Position numbers and translations under genes: made by a program
Part shown: positions 35,757-46,465 of the stretch, piece by piece
How positions within the stretch are numbered: position 1 is the first letter of the stretch
Layout of the letters: each line of letters begins with the position of its first letter
The notes under the pieces: model-generated
The model's database searches: none
The model's input: only the letters and a program-made list of their open reading frames with translations
What the model was told of the DNA's origin: nothing
Source of the DNA: Lineus longissimus
Lineage: Eukaryota > Nemertea > Pilidiophora > Heteronemertea > Lineidae
NCBI RefSeq assembly: GCF_910592395.1
Contig: NC_088310.1
Coordinates: 7,755,501-7,819,500 of the forward strand
Length of the DNA: 64,000 nucleotides
Reading direction: 5' to 3'

Positions 35757-36160
35757 GGAAAAGATGCAGTGTGATTGTTGGCCCCGGAACAATGAATTTT
35801 GGGACAAAGAGAAGGACCCGTTCTTCTAACATAAAAGCATTGTTGGCCCTGGACAAATTTGCAAACAAATGACATATTCCTCGAACCAAAAATGATGATG
35901 ATTGTTAGATATTCGCCTACGTAAGCCTGTTTTCCAAGATATCACCATCTGCATCAGATTACTGTTGGTCGTGTAGCAAACGTATTTGAACAACGGAGAA
36001 CTCGTTCCTCACGAAAATGATAGTGTCTCTTCGATTCTCACCTTCATATGACTGCTCTCGAAAGATATCACAGTCGCAATCAGATTGTTGGCGGAGGCAA
36101 ATGTGATCAAACCGAAGGACAAGGTCCTCTCGGAAAATAGTGGTGACTCGATTCTCACCT
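35757..36160 (-). repeat. three diverged tandem units, partly coding-like
   Basis: Units begin near 35757, 35935 and 36059. The last two share AAGATATCAC, CAATCAGATT.TTGG, CAAA.GT.TTGA/ATCAAA, GTTCCTC/GTCCTCTC, GAAAAT.AGTG and TCGATTCTCACCT. In the last unit both strands stay open: plus reads DITVAIRLLAEANVIKPKDK and minus reads GENRVTTIFREDLVLRFDH. The middle unit keeps the same frames apart from single stops. GTGAGAATCG, a donor-like string after AG, is conserved in both. They may be relics of duplicated exon/intron borders. Confidence 0.45.
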
Positions 36161-36324
36161 ACAAGACTCTGGTCCCTTTATCTGATAACTGGCGGCTCTC
36201 GATGTGAATGTCATGGAAAAGCAATTGCTGTTTCCCGTCAACAACCGGCGCCACAACACCATGATTACCACGCTAAACGTACCTAACATTACGATTCCCA
36301 CGGATGATAAGATGACCCCACTGT
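36159..36324 (-). CDS. candidate transmembrane exon
   Basis: Read on the minus strand from an acceptor-like CTGAG (exon start 36324) to a good donor TTGTAG|GTGAGA (exon end 36159). It is 166 bp: two bases, 54 codons, two bases. The frame encodes SGVILSS then VGIVMLGTFSVVIMVLWRR, a textbook single-pass helix with a basic stop-transfer motif, followed by a polar segment ending SYQIKGPES. Start phase 1 fits the exon at 36936-37079, and end phase 2 fits the exon at 33725-33908. The acceptor lacks a strong pyrimidine tract. The complementary plus frame (36204-36425) is also open and is the alternative reading. Confidence 0.35.
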
Positions 36325-36935
36325 CTCAGCCATTGAATGCCATCTTGAGCCGGCATTTATCGCCAAGGAACAGCTTCACGTCGCTATTTTATGACCGAGT
36401 GCGAAATCAATCGCGCTGGTCATAGAGTGGACCCTTAAAATCAATCAGTGTCGTATCTCGGTGAGGTGGAGTGAACCGTCCTTGGGAGCCGAGGACACTT
36501 CACTCATATGGCCCCGGGGCTACGGAAGATGAGCAGAAGGAGATAATATGAACTCCTATTGTTCCTATACATACTCAATATAGAATTTGCGCCGTGCCCT
36601 GGCTGTGGGGGTTGAACCGGAATTGGTTGAATCCAATATCAATTCAGAGACATGTAACTGGGAATCATGACCTTTTGCACGTAACTCGAAATTTGTTTGG
36701 AGTGTTTAGCATTTCGGCTGATACATACATGTATCCGAGAGAACTCGAATGCACGAGACCGGTGTAACATCTGTGGTTGTTCCCCATGTGTCAGTGTTTC
36801 CAAACAATAGGCAGCTAGAGAGACCACGACTTTTCAATAGGGGGGATACACAAAAAAACTTGTCAATCTATTTTTGAGCGTTCCCAAACAATGAGGGGAA
36901 ACACTCAAAAACAGAAACACTCAAAAACATTACAC
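36325..36935. other. non-coding or intron
   Basis: Unique sequence between two exon candidates; no repeat seen. Confidence 0.45.
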
Positions 36936-37079
36936 CGGCGCCAAAATTACCCACGTCATTAGAACTCTTTCGTATACATATAGTATATCTCTTTCGAATC
37001 GAAGAGACTGGTCGATTTCTAATATCTCGGAACATTTCATTTGAGGTTTTCATGAAATTAGTGTTTGCAATATTTACAT
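36936..37079 (-). CDS. candidate phase 1-1 exon, extracellular part
   Basis: The minus-strand acceptor TTTTGGTCTTCATGTCAG is good (exon start 37079). Two donors are possible: GCCG|GTGTAA (end 36936) or GTGG|GTAATT (end 36951). Both leave the exon in phase 1-1, the usual phase of shuffled extracellular modules. It encodes VNIANTNFMKTSNEMFRDI, then RNRPVSSIRKRYTICIRKSS and NDVGN. No domain recognised; the Y-I-I alternation near the end recalls a beta strand just before a membrane segment. It joins in phase to the TM exon. Confidence 0.28.
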
Positions 37080-38191
37080 CTGACATGAAGACCAAAATTG
37101 ATTCACTCCTTCGCATAACTGCTTTTCTTGCAATGTTTTGCGTGTTACCTAGACTACCTTTGTGACTGTCTACCCCTCATATTTCAAAGAAATGTCTTTA
37201 TCACCAGTCTTACTACAGAGCTCGGACAAGGCACAGTAAATTGACAATTGTTCTCTCAGTTAACGACTCAGAGCTTCCGCGCTTGTTCAAATTTGTCTTT
37301 GCCATGATAGTGTTGGTTGTTCCTTAAATTGATTCAAGGGGACAGCGGAATAAAGACAAAGACCTTCCGTTCGTGAACATTCAACTAAATGTATATGTAT
37401 ACTGGGGAATTAATCCAAAATAGTTCAACCTTTTGCTCGCAGCACAAATAGTGAAACAGAGAAAACTGCTATTAGCCATGTCAGCAGACGAAGGATCGAG
37501 ACTGATTTGAAAAGTTCTGGACTGTTTTCACTATTTATGCTGTGATCAAAAGTTTTAAAATTCCTTTGGCAAAGATATTTAGTCGACTTCTGTGTTTACA
37601 CTCCTCTCGCTAGGGACCTTGAAATCTTGAACAGATGTTTACAAATCTAATGTCACGGACAAAGCAATACGTGACTTCCCCAGCGGTCGTTGCTCTTTGT
37701 CATCACCGTGGTGAAAATGACGAACTTAGTATTCTCCTTTAATTGCCTCTATTTCTTTATTTTCGTGTAAGTGTCATCTTCGCTGTCAATATAGCCTATG
37801 ATTAACCTAGCAACCCCCTATAGCAAACGCACTCATAGATTAGCTTGGGTAGCAAATACTAGAGGATAGACAGAAATATAGCGGTCCATGCCCATCCTTC
37901 CATTGAACATTTCGGACGCCACTTGATCAAGAGTTGTTGATTGACGACCAGTCGAATTGTCTCAGACTATCCGCGGAAAAACGGATTCTATTATAAGTTC
38001 GCTATATTTTCTGTGATGGTCATGGCCTCTATAGAACCAAATACATGTACATGTACATGCACCATAATCTGTCGGAATACAATAGTGTCAGACACTTTTT
38101 CCAAGGGAATATTTTTACTTCTTCACTGGTTTATACATCTGTGCGATGTAAGGTTTTTCGCTTCATTTTTTGATGTATCATTAGCCGAGTA
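37080..38191. other. non-coding or intron, nothing seen
   Basis: Unique AT-rich sequence. ATACATGTACATGTACATG lies at 38040-38058. Confidence 0.5.
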
Positions 38192-38340
38192 CTCCTGACG
38201 ATTTAGGAAACAAAACAGAAAGTCCATATGTCCCTTTAGGGGAGGTAAAGCTTTATCAGATACGCACAAAACTCTTGACGGTTTGGGAAATAAAACAAAA
38301 AATCTATAATTACGTCCCTCTGGGAAGCTCTTATCACAGG
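38192..38340 (-). pseudogene. two decayed tandem copies of a Cys-exon segment
   Basis: About 76-bp units at 38192-38263 and 38269-38340 share CTGACGATTTAGGAAA.AAAACA and GTCCCT...GG...GCT.TTATCA. On the minus strand, allowing one frame shift in one unit, they read DFLFYFPNRQEF and DFLFCFLNRQEY. The intact exon at 38423-38681 reads SFLAFYFPEKH at the matching place. This points to tandem partial duplication of that exon, with later decay. No complete Cys pattern remains. Confidence 0.4.
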
Positions 38341-38411
38341 CTGCAGTAAGCATTAAATTCACCATGCCCAATTGCACATGTACTATTAAAGTTAAATTAA
38401 CTTATAAATGA

Positions 38412-38681
38412 TCAAATTACACGAGTGCAGACACATCCGAATTTCATTCCGTGGGGACATTTGCAGTCAGTATATTTTTGTTGGCATCGGTCATTCATTT
38501 TGATCTCGAACTCATCATCGCACACTCTTACAACTGATACTTTTGAGGCAAGCAACCCTATATGTTTTTCAGGGAAATAAAATGCCAAAAAGGATTTTTC
38601 AGCAGGGCAATAGCCTTTTGTACCTTGTATTTTACATCTCCCGAAAACCAATAGGGGTTGCACTGGCATATTTATGCCAGC
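38412..38681 (-). CDS. candidate cysteine-rich exon, secreted or ectodomain
   Basis: An open minus frame with ATG at 38669, extendable to an acceptor-like TTTAG at 38681. It contains eight cysteines in about 75 residues: CKIQGTKGYCPAEKSF, then VVRVCDDEFEIKMNDRC, then YTDCKCPHGMKFGCVCT. Even cysteine count and spacing fit a disulphide-stabilised extracellular module; the end has a C-x-C...C-x-C pattern. It ends at stop TGA (38412), or at donor C|GTGTAA (exon end 38423) in phase 1, which fits the next exon candidate. No signal peptide is visible, so at least one upstream exon would be missing. Partial copies lie downstream at 38192-38340. Family unknown. Confidence 0.4.
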   Translation of the reverse strand, partial: AGINMPVQPLLVFGRCKIQGTKGYCPAEKSFLAFYFPEKHIGLLASKVSVVRVCDDEFEIKMNDRCQQKYTDCKCPHGMKFGCVCTRVI

Positions 38682-39046
38682 CTAAACATCTTCAAAGTTT
38701 TTCAAAAACATTTCTCCAGGGGTTCAACTAAGAATGAGTGTTGAATAATGAGCCCGCAATAAGCAAGCACAATCACGCGAAGGTATGATCATATGATCTC
38801 ATCTAATCTTCCTCCTCACCTAGATCGCATACCGAATGAAGCACCACAAAAAAAATGACCACCATCCAATGCCGCGCGGCCGCAAGTGATGTCGGTGGAA
38901 AAAAAACAGACGGCCGTTTATGATGGCCGAAGCCTGGAGTCTAGTAGTAGCGATGTCCGTAATATGTGCGAATCTTTCATTAATTTCGCTCGCATGATCA
39001 GTAGTGCAGATTTGTTCTAATTACGTCGCGATGGTTTCTATTTCAG
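38682..39046. other. non-coding
   Basis: Unique sequence, locally GC-rich around 38870-38940 (GCGCGGCCGC and ACGGCCG). It ends in an acceptor-like GTTTCTATTTCAG. Confidence 0.5.
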
Positions 39047-39375
39047 GATCATTTCTCACAGCAAGACGCCTAGCGACGACATGCGATTTCGTGGGCCAGG
39101 CTATCATTGCCGTGATGTCGAGTTGGTGGTGTACAGCTGAGACATGGAATAGACGTTGTTATCCCGACATGGGTCCAAGACCGGGGACCATCGGGGAGAA
39201 GATTTGGCCTAAGGGAACGTGCGTGCAAGACCAGCTACAGGGAGGCGAAACAATTCTCTCCGAACGGCGGCATATGTCATCATCAAATCTGGAAACAGAA
39301 TCTATCGTTAATGCAAAGGAGAAGAATATCACGAAGTGGCAAGTTCCTATTGTACTGCGAAACAATGTACAATAG
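39047..39375 (+). CDS. candidate exon, unrecognised
   Basis: A good acceptor, TTTCTATTTCAG (ending 39047), opens into 108 codons without a stop, with GC content above the flanks. The protein includes ARRLATTCDFVGQAIIAV, SSWWCTAETWNRRC and GPRPGTIGEKIWPKGTC, with five cysteines and paired W residues. No family recognised and no clean donor found. The 3' end runs into the hairpin and foldback element at 39346-39580, so the last codons are not native. The minus strand is also open here (39159-39458), so strand is uncertain. Confidence 0.22.
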
Positions 39376-39376
39376 G
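39346..39376. repeat. perfect 10-bp hairpin at foldback edge
   Basis: CCTATTGTAC (39346-39355) is the reverse complement of 39367-39376, with an 11-base loop. It ends three bases before the left arm of the foldback element. Confidence 0.75.
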
Positions 39377-39378
39377 AA

Positions 39379-39580
39379 GGTTTCGCAACAAAGTTACGAA
39401 CGATGAAGAACGAAGTGTGTATCAAGTGTATTTTATCGACGATTTTTTTTCCGAACATTTACCCGATTCCTGGTACAACTCATTATAGACGATAATTTAT
39501 GAGTGTCGCGTCAAAAAATAGCACTGGACTTTAGGACACCGTCGTACTTCGCACTTCTTGGTCCGTAATGGCTGCGAAAC
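39379..39580. mobile_element. TACGAAG foldback family, 39.4-kb copy
   Basis: Left arm GTTTCGCAAC...TTACG....GAAGAACGAAGT (39379-39416) is matched by the inverse of 39541-39580 (GTTTCGCAGC...TTACG....GAAGTGCGAAGT). The interior of about 125 bp is unique. The arms resemble those at 13.4 and 43.6 kb. Confidence 0.6.
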
Positions 39581-40544
39581 TTGCCGAATGACCCCTCGAA
39601 GGCAAGTTTCATTCTCATCAGCGAAAGAATCCCGACATTTTACTAGTACCAAGTATAGGTTATACATGTATATCTTTAATCCATACTTGCTTGTACCAAA
39701 ATGTAGTCAAGTCAAAGTACATGTAGAAGGTGGGCTTTGGAAGTGCATGCTTTTGATTTAAGACCATATGCTTTTAACAATCAGAAACAAGACATGTGAA
39801 GAAATGTGTTTATCGATAGCAATCTTGCAGCGAATTCTCATCGTAATACGAATGAACAATGAAGATTAATAACTGAGCGTACACTTCAGTGTCTTTCTGC
39901 CCGGTGATTCCGCAGTACATCACGAAGAGTAATCTATTTAAATTATTTTGCAATCTGAGACATATTTGGCATGCCACGTTATATAGGGGTCTCAGTGGAA
40001 CTACCAAATTCTTCTTTAGCGCTTTATCAATAAATTTGCTCAATATGCAACATAGGTTTACCAAATCTTAGGATAAGTGTTTAAGTCCCAATGTTTCTAC
40101 TTCTAACTGTTCCCCATCTTTGTTAAGGTTTGAGGAACGGGGAACCCTGTTAGCGATTCGTGAAGAAACATCGAAAAACAGCCATTTCAAGACGTGTGTG
40201 CATGCGCCTAGTGAAATATCATTTCGTGATATATCATTTCAAAAAATGTCTATCAGCTCATCAGTCGCCGCTTTTCCATGTTTTACGCACACGTATTAAA
40301 TCTCCATAAAAGTACACGTAGTTCACCGCAGCGTTCTTCTAAAGGAATGAACATTGCTCGAGATATGGTGTCACGGTCGATTGAAAATGATGGCGATTTA
40401 TGGATCTAGTTGATGAGGTTAGCTTTTTAAACTTGACATATTAGCCCGGTACTGAAGGCTCAATTGCGTGCTGGTGTGAATGGCTGGCGCCTCGGAGCGA
40501 AATTATTAAGGACATTAACGAGAGATCGGACAATGCCTGAAAGA
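39581..40544. other. non-coding
   Basis: Unique sequence; a minus frame at 39810-40064 has no domain or clear splice edges. Confidence 0.5.
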
Positions 40545-41545
40545 ATGGTGACCCTATGAAAGGATCATGACCGCGGTTGTTGATGAGACCATCAATCAAA
40601 TATTTGCACATTTATCACACCTTTAGGTGCTCCTGCCATTGTGTCGTTATGTTGTTGCTGTATGTGTCAACGGATGTTGTACTTGGGTGTCCATGAACTA
40701 CATTGTAGAGCAAGGTCAAGTTGTCGGATTTTTGGTGTTCAATGGAAAAGAATAAATTGTAGCCCTTTGAAGGGATTGTGACCGCAGTTGTTGATGGGTA
40801 TTAATTATACATTTACATATTTATTGAATCTGGCTTATATTAGTTAAATGCCACTGTTGTTGTGTGTGGATGTTGTATTTCAAGGTGTCCGAGAATTAGT
40901 GTTCGATCAGATTGCCGATGTCAAAGAATGGTGGTCCTTTGAAGGGATTGTGATCGCGTCCGTTGATGAGCCATCAATAACACATTTACACATTCATCAT
41001 AGTTTCAGTTGTTCATGCCACTGTTGTTGTGAACGGACGTGCTGCGCTGTAGGGTCTCCAAGAAATAGAGCTGAGTCCAGTTGCCGAATGTGCTGTACTG
41101 TAGGGTGTCCAAGAAGTAGAGCTGCGTCCAGTTGCCGAATGTGCTGTGCTGTAGAGTGTCCAAGAAATAGATCTGCGTTCAGTTGCCGAATGTGCAGTGC
41201 TGTAGGGTGTCCGTGAAATAGAGCTGTGTCCAGTTGCCGAATGTGCTGTACTGTAGGGTGTCCAAGAAATAGAGCTGAGTCCAGTTGCCGAATGTGCTGT
41301 ACTGTAGGGTGTCCAAGAAATAGAGCTGAGTCCAGTTGCCGAATGTGCTGTACTGTAGGGTGTCCAAGAAGTAGCGCTGCGTCCAGTTGCCGAATGTGCT
41401 GTGCTGTAGAGTGTCCAAGAAATAGATCTGCGTTCAGTTGCCGAATGTGCAGTGCTGTAGGGTGTCCGTGAAATAGAGCTGGGCCAATTGCCGGATTCCG
41501 GTATTCAAGAATGGACGGTGTCTTAAATGTGTCGTGAACGCAGTT
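40545..41545 (+). repeat. nested minisatellite: about 200-bp units around a 51-bp array
   Basis: Older units start at about 40552, 40765 and 40934 with CCTTTGAAGGGATTGTGACC, GTTGTTGATG and CACATTTA, then GCCACTGTTGTTGTG. A remnant (GTCGTGAACGCAGTTGTCGA) lies near 41530. Inside the last unit, from about 41035 to 41480, a 51-bp unit (GCCGAATGTGCTGTACTGTA, GGGTGTCCAAGAAATAGAGC, TGAGTCCAGTT) repeats about 8-9 times. 41113-41226 recurs at 41368-41481, a 255-bp (5 x 51) higher-order repeat. Because 51 is a multiple of three, false Cys-rich frames stay open on both strands (40848-41471). Confidence 0.92.
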
Positions 41546-43628
41546 GTCGATCGGTGGTTGGTATTTCCATCAAACGAACAAGCTGGCCAACTTCCTAAAT
41601 TGTCACTTTGAACAGCAACGTAAGAGCTAGAGAGGCACTGCGTTAGTGGGAGGAAATGGTAAAGGTCGTTGGCAGAAGGAAGTGATGAGAGCCTGGGCCA
41701 CGATCAATTGGCATTTGTCAGGTGATCGCTTGAGTCCAAAGGAAAAGGCAAAGGAGACGAATTGAATAGGATATGCTACGACCTTAGGTCATTGTAATTT
41801 TCCTTCTGCGTGGATGAAAGTCCCCAATTAGGGAACAGAGAGAAGTCGTAAATGCGGTCAAAGAGCGGTGTCCTTGGAGGAGGCGATTTGTTATCGTTGG
41901 GTTTCAGCAATCGACGTTCTCATGGCTGTGACATCCAATAGTCTTCTTCTTATGGGCAAAGACATGTTGGCCTATGATGATGGAGACAGTGAATCGATGA
42001 CACCCACTTAAAATGACCCAGTGATCTCTCGGCAAATTTAGAATGGTTGACATTATAATTATCAGAATTTATGTGCCGTCTGATAAAATAGCATTGTTAT
42101 CTTAGAGAAGTGTTGGTTTAGTTGGAGGTCGCCCACATAGTCGCCCACAAAGAAGCCACTCAATAGTGCGAGGTTTCGACAGATCGGTTGCTTTGACCTT
42201 TTTTAGGCCCTTAGAATTGATGTCGGTAAAGAACCTGGCCTAGTCCGTGAAGACACTAAGTAGAGACATCCAAAATAATTCCATTGATAAAGAGTTTGAT
42301 AGTTTTATCGTTTTGGAACTGTTGAATATTCGATTTCTTAGAATCCGCAGAACCATGATTGGTTTAGTTACAAATGTTTGGTTTTAGTATTTTCAAGTGA
42401 GCTAGACATTATTAAAACTGCCGAATATCACGAGAACTAGTTGTCTGCTAGATTTTTTTTTAATTTGGATGACGGCGTCGACAGTATTCAACTGAAACAA
42501 TGAATGGGGAAAGGGTAATTGATCGTTAGCTATTAATGTAAGTTGCAGACGACATTACATTTTTCATTTTTGTTTGGTTCAACATCAACCATAGTATCAT
42601 CAAACTAATTAGAGAAGCATTTAGAAGTGACTCAGCAATAGGCCATTAACATATATAACAGCAACAAGCCATATAACCGCGAGATTCATATAAATAGAGA
42701 ATTGCCCTCGTCCAGTATCAATATGGGAGTAACTTCCGGTAACGTCATCAACCGGAAGTCAATACTCGTATATAGAGCGTACAGGAAGCGGAAATGATCA
42801 CCTCCGGTGGTCATTTTGGCTACATGGTCGTGACGCAGATGGTGTGGATGGCTGCGATTGCATTCGACGATGAAGGTCAAAAATGATGATGCATAAATTG
42901 CTCGTTTCCAAGAATGAGCTCCTCAACGGCAATCCGATGTCATGGAGAATCACAAACCTACTTATACATGACGTCACAAATCTTCTAGGGCCTTTCCTAA
43001 CCCCAGCTACAGCAATAATGGCCCAGCACAGTGGAGTACTAACAGTAAAGTCACTTGAAATTTAAAATTCACCAATTGCTCTCCTGGCCTCGCAGTAGAG
43101 GCAAAAGCCGGCTTTCGGTAAACTGAACGTTATCTCCTTTGATAAATTCAAGTTGTAATGACTTAACGCAACGTCACTGCTAACGCAGACTCGGCAAGTG
43201 GACCCAGGCTACAATTTACTTCTGCATACATGCAGGTTCCGTTGGAGTTTCATTATACATATACGCGACTCTTCTTCTGTCTAAACGCACCGGGGCAAAT
43301 GAGTATCTGGATCAAAGTTGTCGATATTTTAATGCAGCGCAATTTCCGCCGTCTTAAGTTCAGCGTCAAGCGACATGTCTCGACTAAAATGGATCCTTCA
43401 TCTTTCAGTATTACTTTTTAATGCTCGACTATTAGTAGATACGGTTTAAGCAATGAGTGAATGTCAACGTCCCAGCAACCCCGATGTGTTCAACATCGTA
43501 GCAAGTCTCGGTAAACAAAATTACAAAACTAAACTCAAAACATGATCGGTTTCTATTGAGTCTGTCCCCTTTGAAATGATGAAGAGGAAGCCAAGAGACA
43601 CTGAGAAACGACGTGTTGTCGCGATATC
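41546..43628. other. unique non-coding sequence
   Basis: No supported gene. Overlapping short frames at 42686-43065 on both strands are unrecognised. Confidence 0.5.
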
Positions 43629-43823
43629 AGTACGAACGGCGAAGTACGATGGTCTGTGGTGTGATCAGATATGCCGATATATTTGAAAGGACTTTCGTCA
43701 ATACTTTTTTATGATCATAAGTAAAGGAGGAATCGATCGTGAATTTTTTTAACCTGAAGATCGTCCATTCGTACCCGGGCTTCGGGCGTCTTTGTTCGTA
43801 GCTCTTCGTAGGCTCGTGAAACC
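43629..43823. mobile_element. TACGAAG foldback family, copy abutting the 62-bp satellite
   Basis: The left part has TACGAACGGCGAAGTACGA then GGTCTGTGG (shared with 6.47 kb). The right arm TTCGTAGCTCTTCGTAGGCT then CGTGAAACC (43797-43822) inversely matches the arm form at 13.4 kb. The right end runs directly into the first 62-bp satellite unit at 43824. Confidence 0.6.
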
Positions 43824-46460
43824 GAGGAAGAATTGATATGATTTCTTTCATTTATTGTAAGAACCGAATGCCTTTCTTTCCTTTTGAGGAAGAATTGACA
43901 TGATTTCTTTCATTTATAGGAAGAAACGACTGCCTTTCTTTGCTTTTGAGGAAGAATTCATATGATTTCTTTCATTTATAGGAAGAAACGACTGCCTTTC
44001 TTTCCTTTTGAGGAAGAATTCATATGATTTCTTTCATTTATAGGAAGAAACGACTGCCTTTCTTTGCTTTTGAGGAAGAATTGATATGATTTTTTTCATT
44101 TATAGGAAGAAACGACTGCCTTTCTTTGTTTTTGAGGAAGAATTCATATGATTTCTTTCATTTATAGGAAGAAACGACTGCCTTTCTTTGCTTTTGAGGA
44201 AGAATTGATATGATTTCTTTCATTTATAGGAAGAAACGACTGCCTTTCTTTCCTTTTGAGGAAGAATTCATATGATTTCTTTCATTTATAGGAAGAAACG
44301 ACTGCCTTTCTTTGCTTTTGAGGAAGAATTGATATGATTTTTTTCATTTATAGGAAGAAACGACTGCCTTTCTTTGTTTTTGAGGAAGAATTCATATGAT
44401 TTCTTTCATTCATAGGAAGAAACGACTGCCTTTCTTTGCTTTTGAGGAAGAATTGACATGATTTCTTTCATTTATAGGAAGAAACGACTGCCTTTCTTTG
44501 CTTTTGAGGAAGAATTGATATGATTTCCTTCATTTATAGGAAGAAACGAATGCCTTTCTTTGCTTTTGAGGAAGAATTGATATGATTTCTTTCATTTATA
44601 GGAAGAAACGACTGCCTTTCTTTGGATTTTTAAGAAGAATTGGCATGATTTCTTTCATTTATAGGAAGAAACGACTGCCTTTCTTTGCTTTTGAGGAAGA
44701 ATTGGCATGATTTCTTTCATTCATAGGAAGAAACGACTGCCTTTCTTTGCTTTTGAGGAAGAATTGATATGATTTCTTTCATTTATAGGAAGAAACGACT
44801 GCCTTTCTTTGCTTTTGAGGAAGAATTGACATGATTTCTTTCATTCATAGGAAGAAACGACTGCCTTTCTTTGCTTTTGAGGAAGAATTGGCATGATTTC
44901 TTTCATTTATAGGAAGAAACGACTGCCTTTCTTTGCTTTTGAGGAAGAATTGGCATGATTTCTTTATTTATAGGAAGAAACGACTGCCTTTCTTTGCTTT
45001 TGAGGAAGAATTGACATGATTTCTTTCATTCATAGGCAGAAACGACTGCCTTTCTTTGCTTTTGAGGAAGAATTGGCATGAATTCTTTGTTTATAGGAAG
45101 AACCGAATGCCTTTCTTCGCTTTTGAGGAAGAATTGACATGATTTCATTCATTCAAAGGAAGAAACGACTGCCTTTCTTTGCTTTTGAGGAAGAATTGGC
45201 ATGATTTCTTTCATTTATAGGAAAAAACGACTGCCTTTATTTGCTTTTGAGGAAGAATTGGCATGATTTCTTTCATTTATAGGAGGAAACGACTGCCTTT
45301 CTTTGCTTTTTAGGAAGAATTGGCATGATTTCTTTCATTGATAGGAAGAAACTCTGCCTTCTCTACTTTTGAGGAAGAATTCATATGATTTCTTTCATTT
45401 TTTGGAAGAACCGAATGCCTTTCTTTGCTTTTGAGGAAGAATTGACATGATTTCTTTCATTGATATGAAGAAACGACTGTCTTTCTTTGCTTTTGAGGAA
45501 GAATTCATATGATTTCTTTCATTTATAGGAAGAAACGACTGCCTTTCTTTGCTTTTTAGGAAGAATTGGCATGATTTCGTTCATTGATAGGAAGAACCGA
45601 ATGCCTTTCATTGCTTTTGAGGATTTCTTTCATTCATAGGAAGAAACAGCTGCCTTTCTTGGCTTTTGAGGAAGAATTGATATGATTTCTTTCATTTATA
45701 GGAAGAACCGAATGCCTTTCTTTGCTTTTGGGGAAGAATTGACATGATTTCTTTCATTCATAGGAAGAAACGACTGTCTTTCTTTGCATTTGAGGAAGAA
45801 TTGATATGATTTCCTTCATTTATAGGAAGAAACGACTGCCTTTCTTTGCTTTTGAAGAAGAATTGATATGATTTCTTTCATTGATAAGAAATGATTGCCT
45901 TTCTTTGCTTTTAAGGAGGAATTGACATGTTTTCTTTCATTCATAGGAAGAAACGACTGTCTTTCTTTGCATTTGAGGAAGAATTGATATGATTTCCTTC
46001 ATTTATAGGAAGAAACGACTGCCTTTCTTTGCTTTTGAAGAAGAATTGATATGATTTCTTTCATTGATAAGAAATGATTGCCTTTCTTTGCTTTTAAGGA
46101 GGAATTGACATGTTTTCTTTCATTCATAGGAAGAAACGACTGTCTTTCTTTGCTTTTGAGGAAGAATTGATATGATTTCTTTCATTTATAGGAAGAAACG
46201 ACTGCCTTTCTTTGCTTTTGAGGAGGAATTTACATGATTTCTTTCATTCATAAGAAGAAACGACTGCCTTTCTTTGCTTTTGAGGAAGAATTGATATGAT
46301 TTATTTCATTTATAGGAAGAAACGACTGCCTTTCTCTTCTTTTGAGGAAGAATTGATATGATTTCTTTCATTTATAGGAAGAAACGACTGCCTTTCGTTG
46401 CTTTTGTGGAAGAATTGACATGATTTCTTTCATTCATGGGAAGAAGCGACTGCCTTTCTT
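43824..46460 (+). repeat. 62-bp satellite, about 42 copies
   Basis: The unit is AGGAAGAATTGATATGATTT, CTTTCATTTATAGGAAGAAA, CGACTGCCTTTCTTTGCTTT, TG. Variants at a few sites (GATATG, CATATG, GACATG, GGCATG; TTTATA or TTCATA) mark sub-blocks. Two higher-order duplications are seen: four units (248 bp), marked by GATATGATTTTTTTC at 44083 and 44331, and three units (183 bp), marked by GATATGATTTCCTTC at 45803 and 45986. The strand is pyrimidine/purine asymmetric. No frame runs through. Confidence 0.97.
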
Positions 46461-46465
46461 GGGTA

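Noticed and set aside
40848-41471. Cysteine-rich repeat protein (17-residue repeat)
   Set aside because: Openness follows from the 51-bp unit length; both strands are open alike and no start or splice signal supports either.
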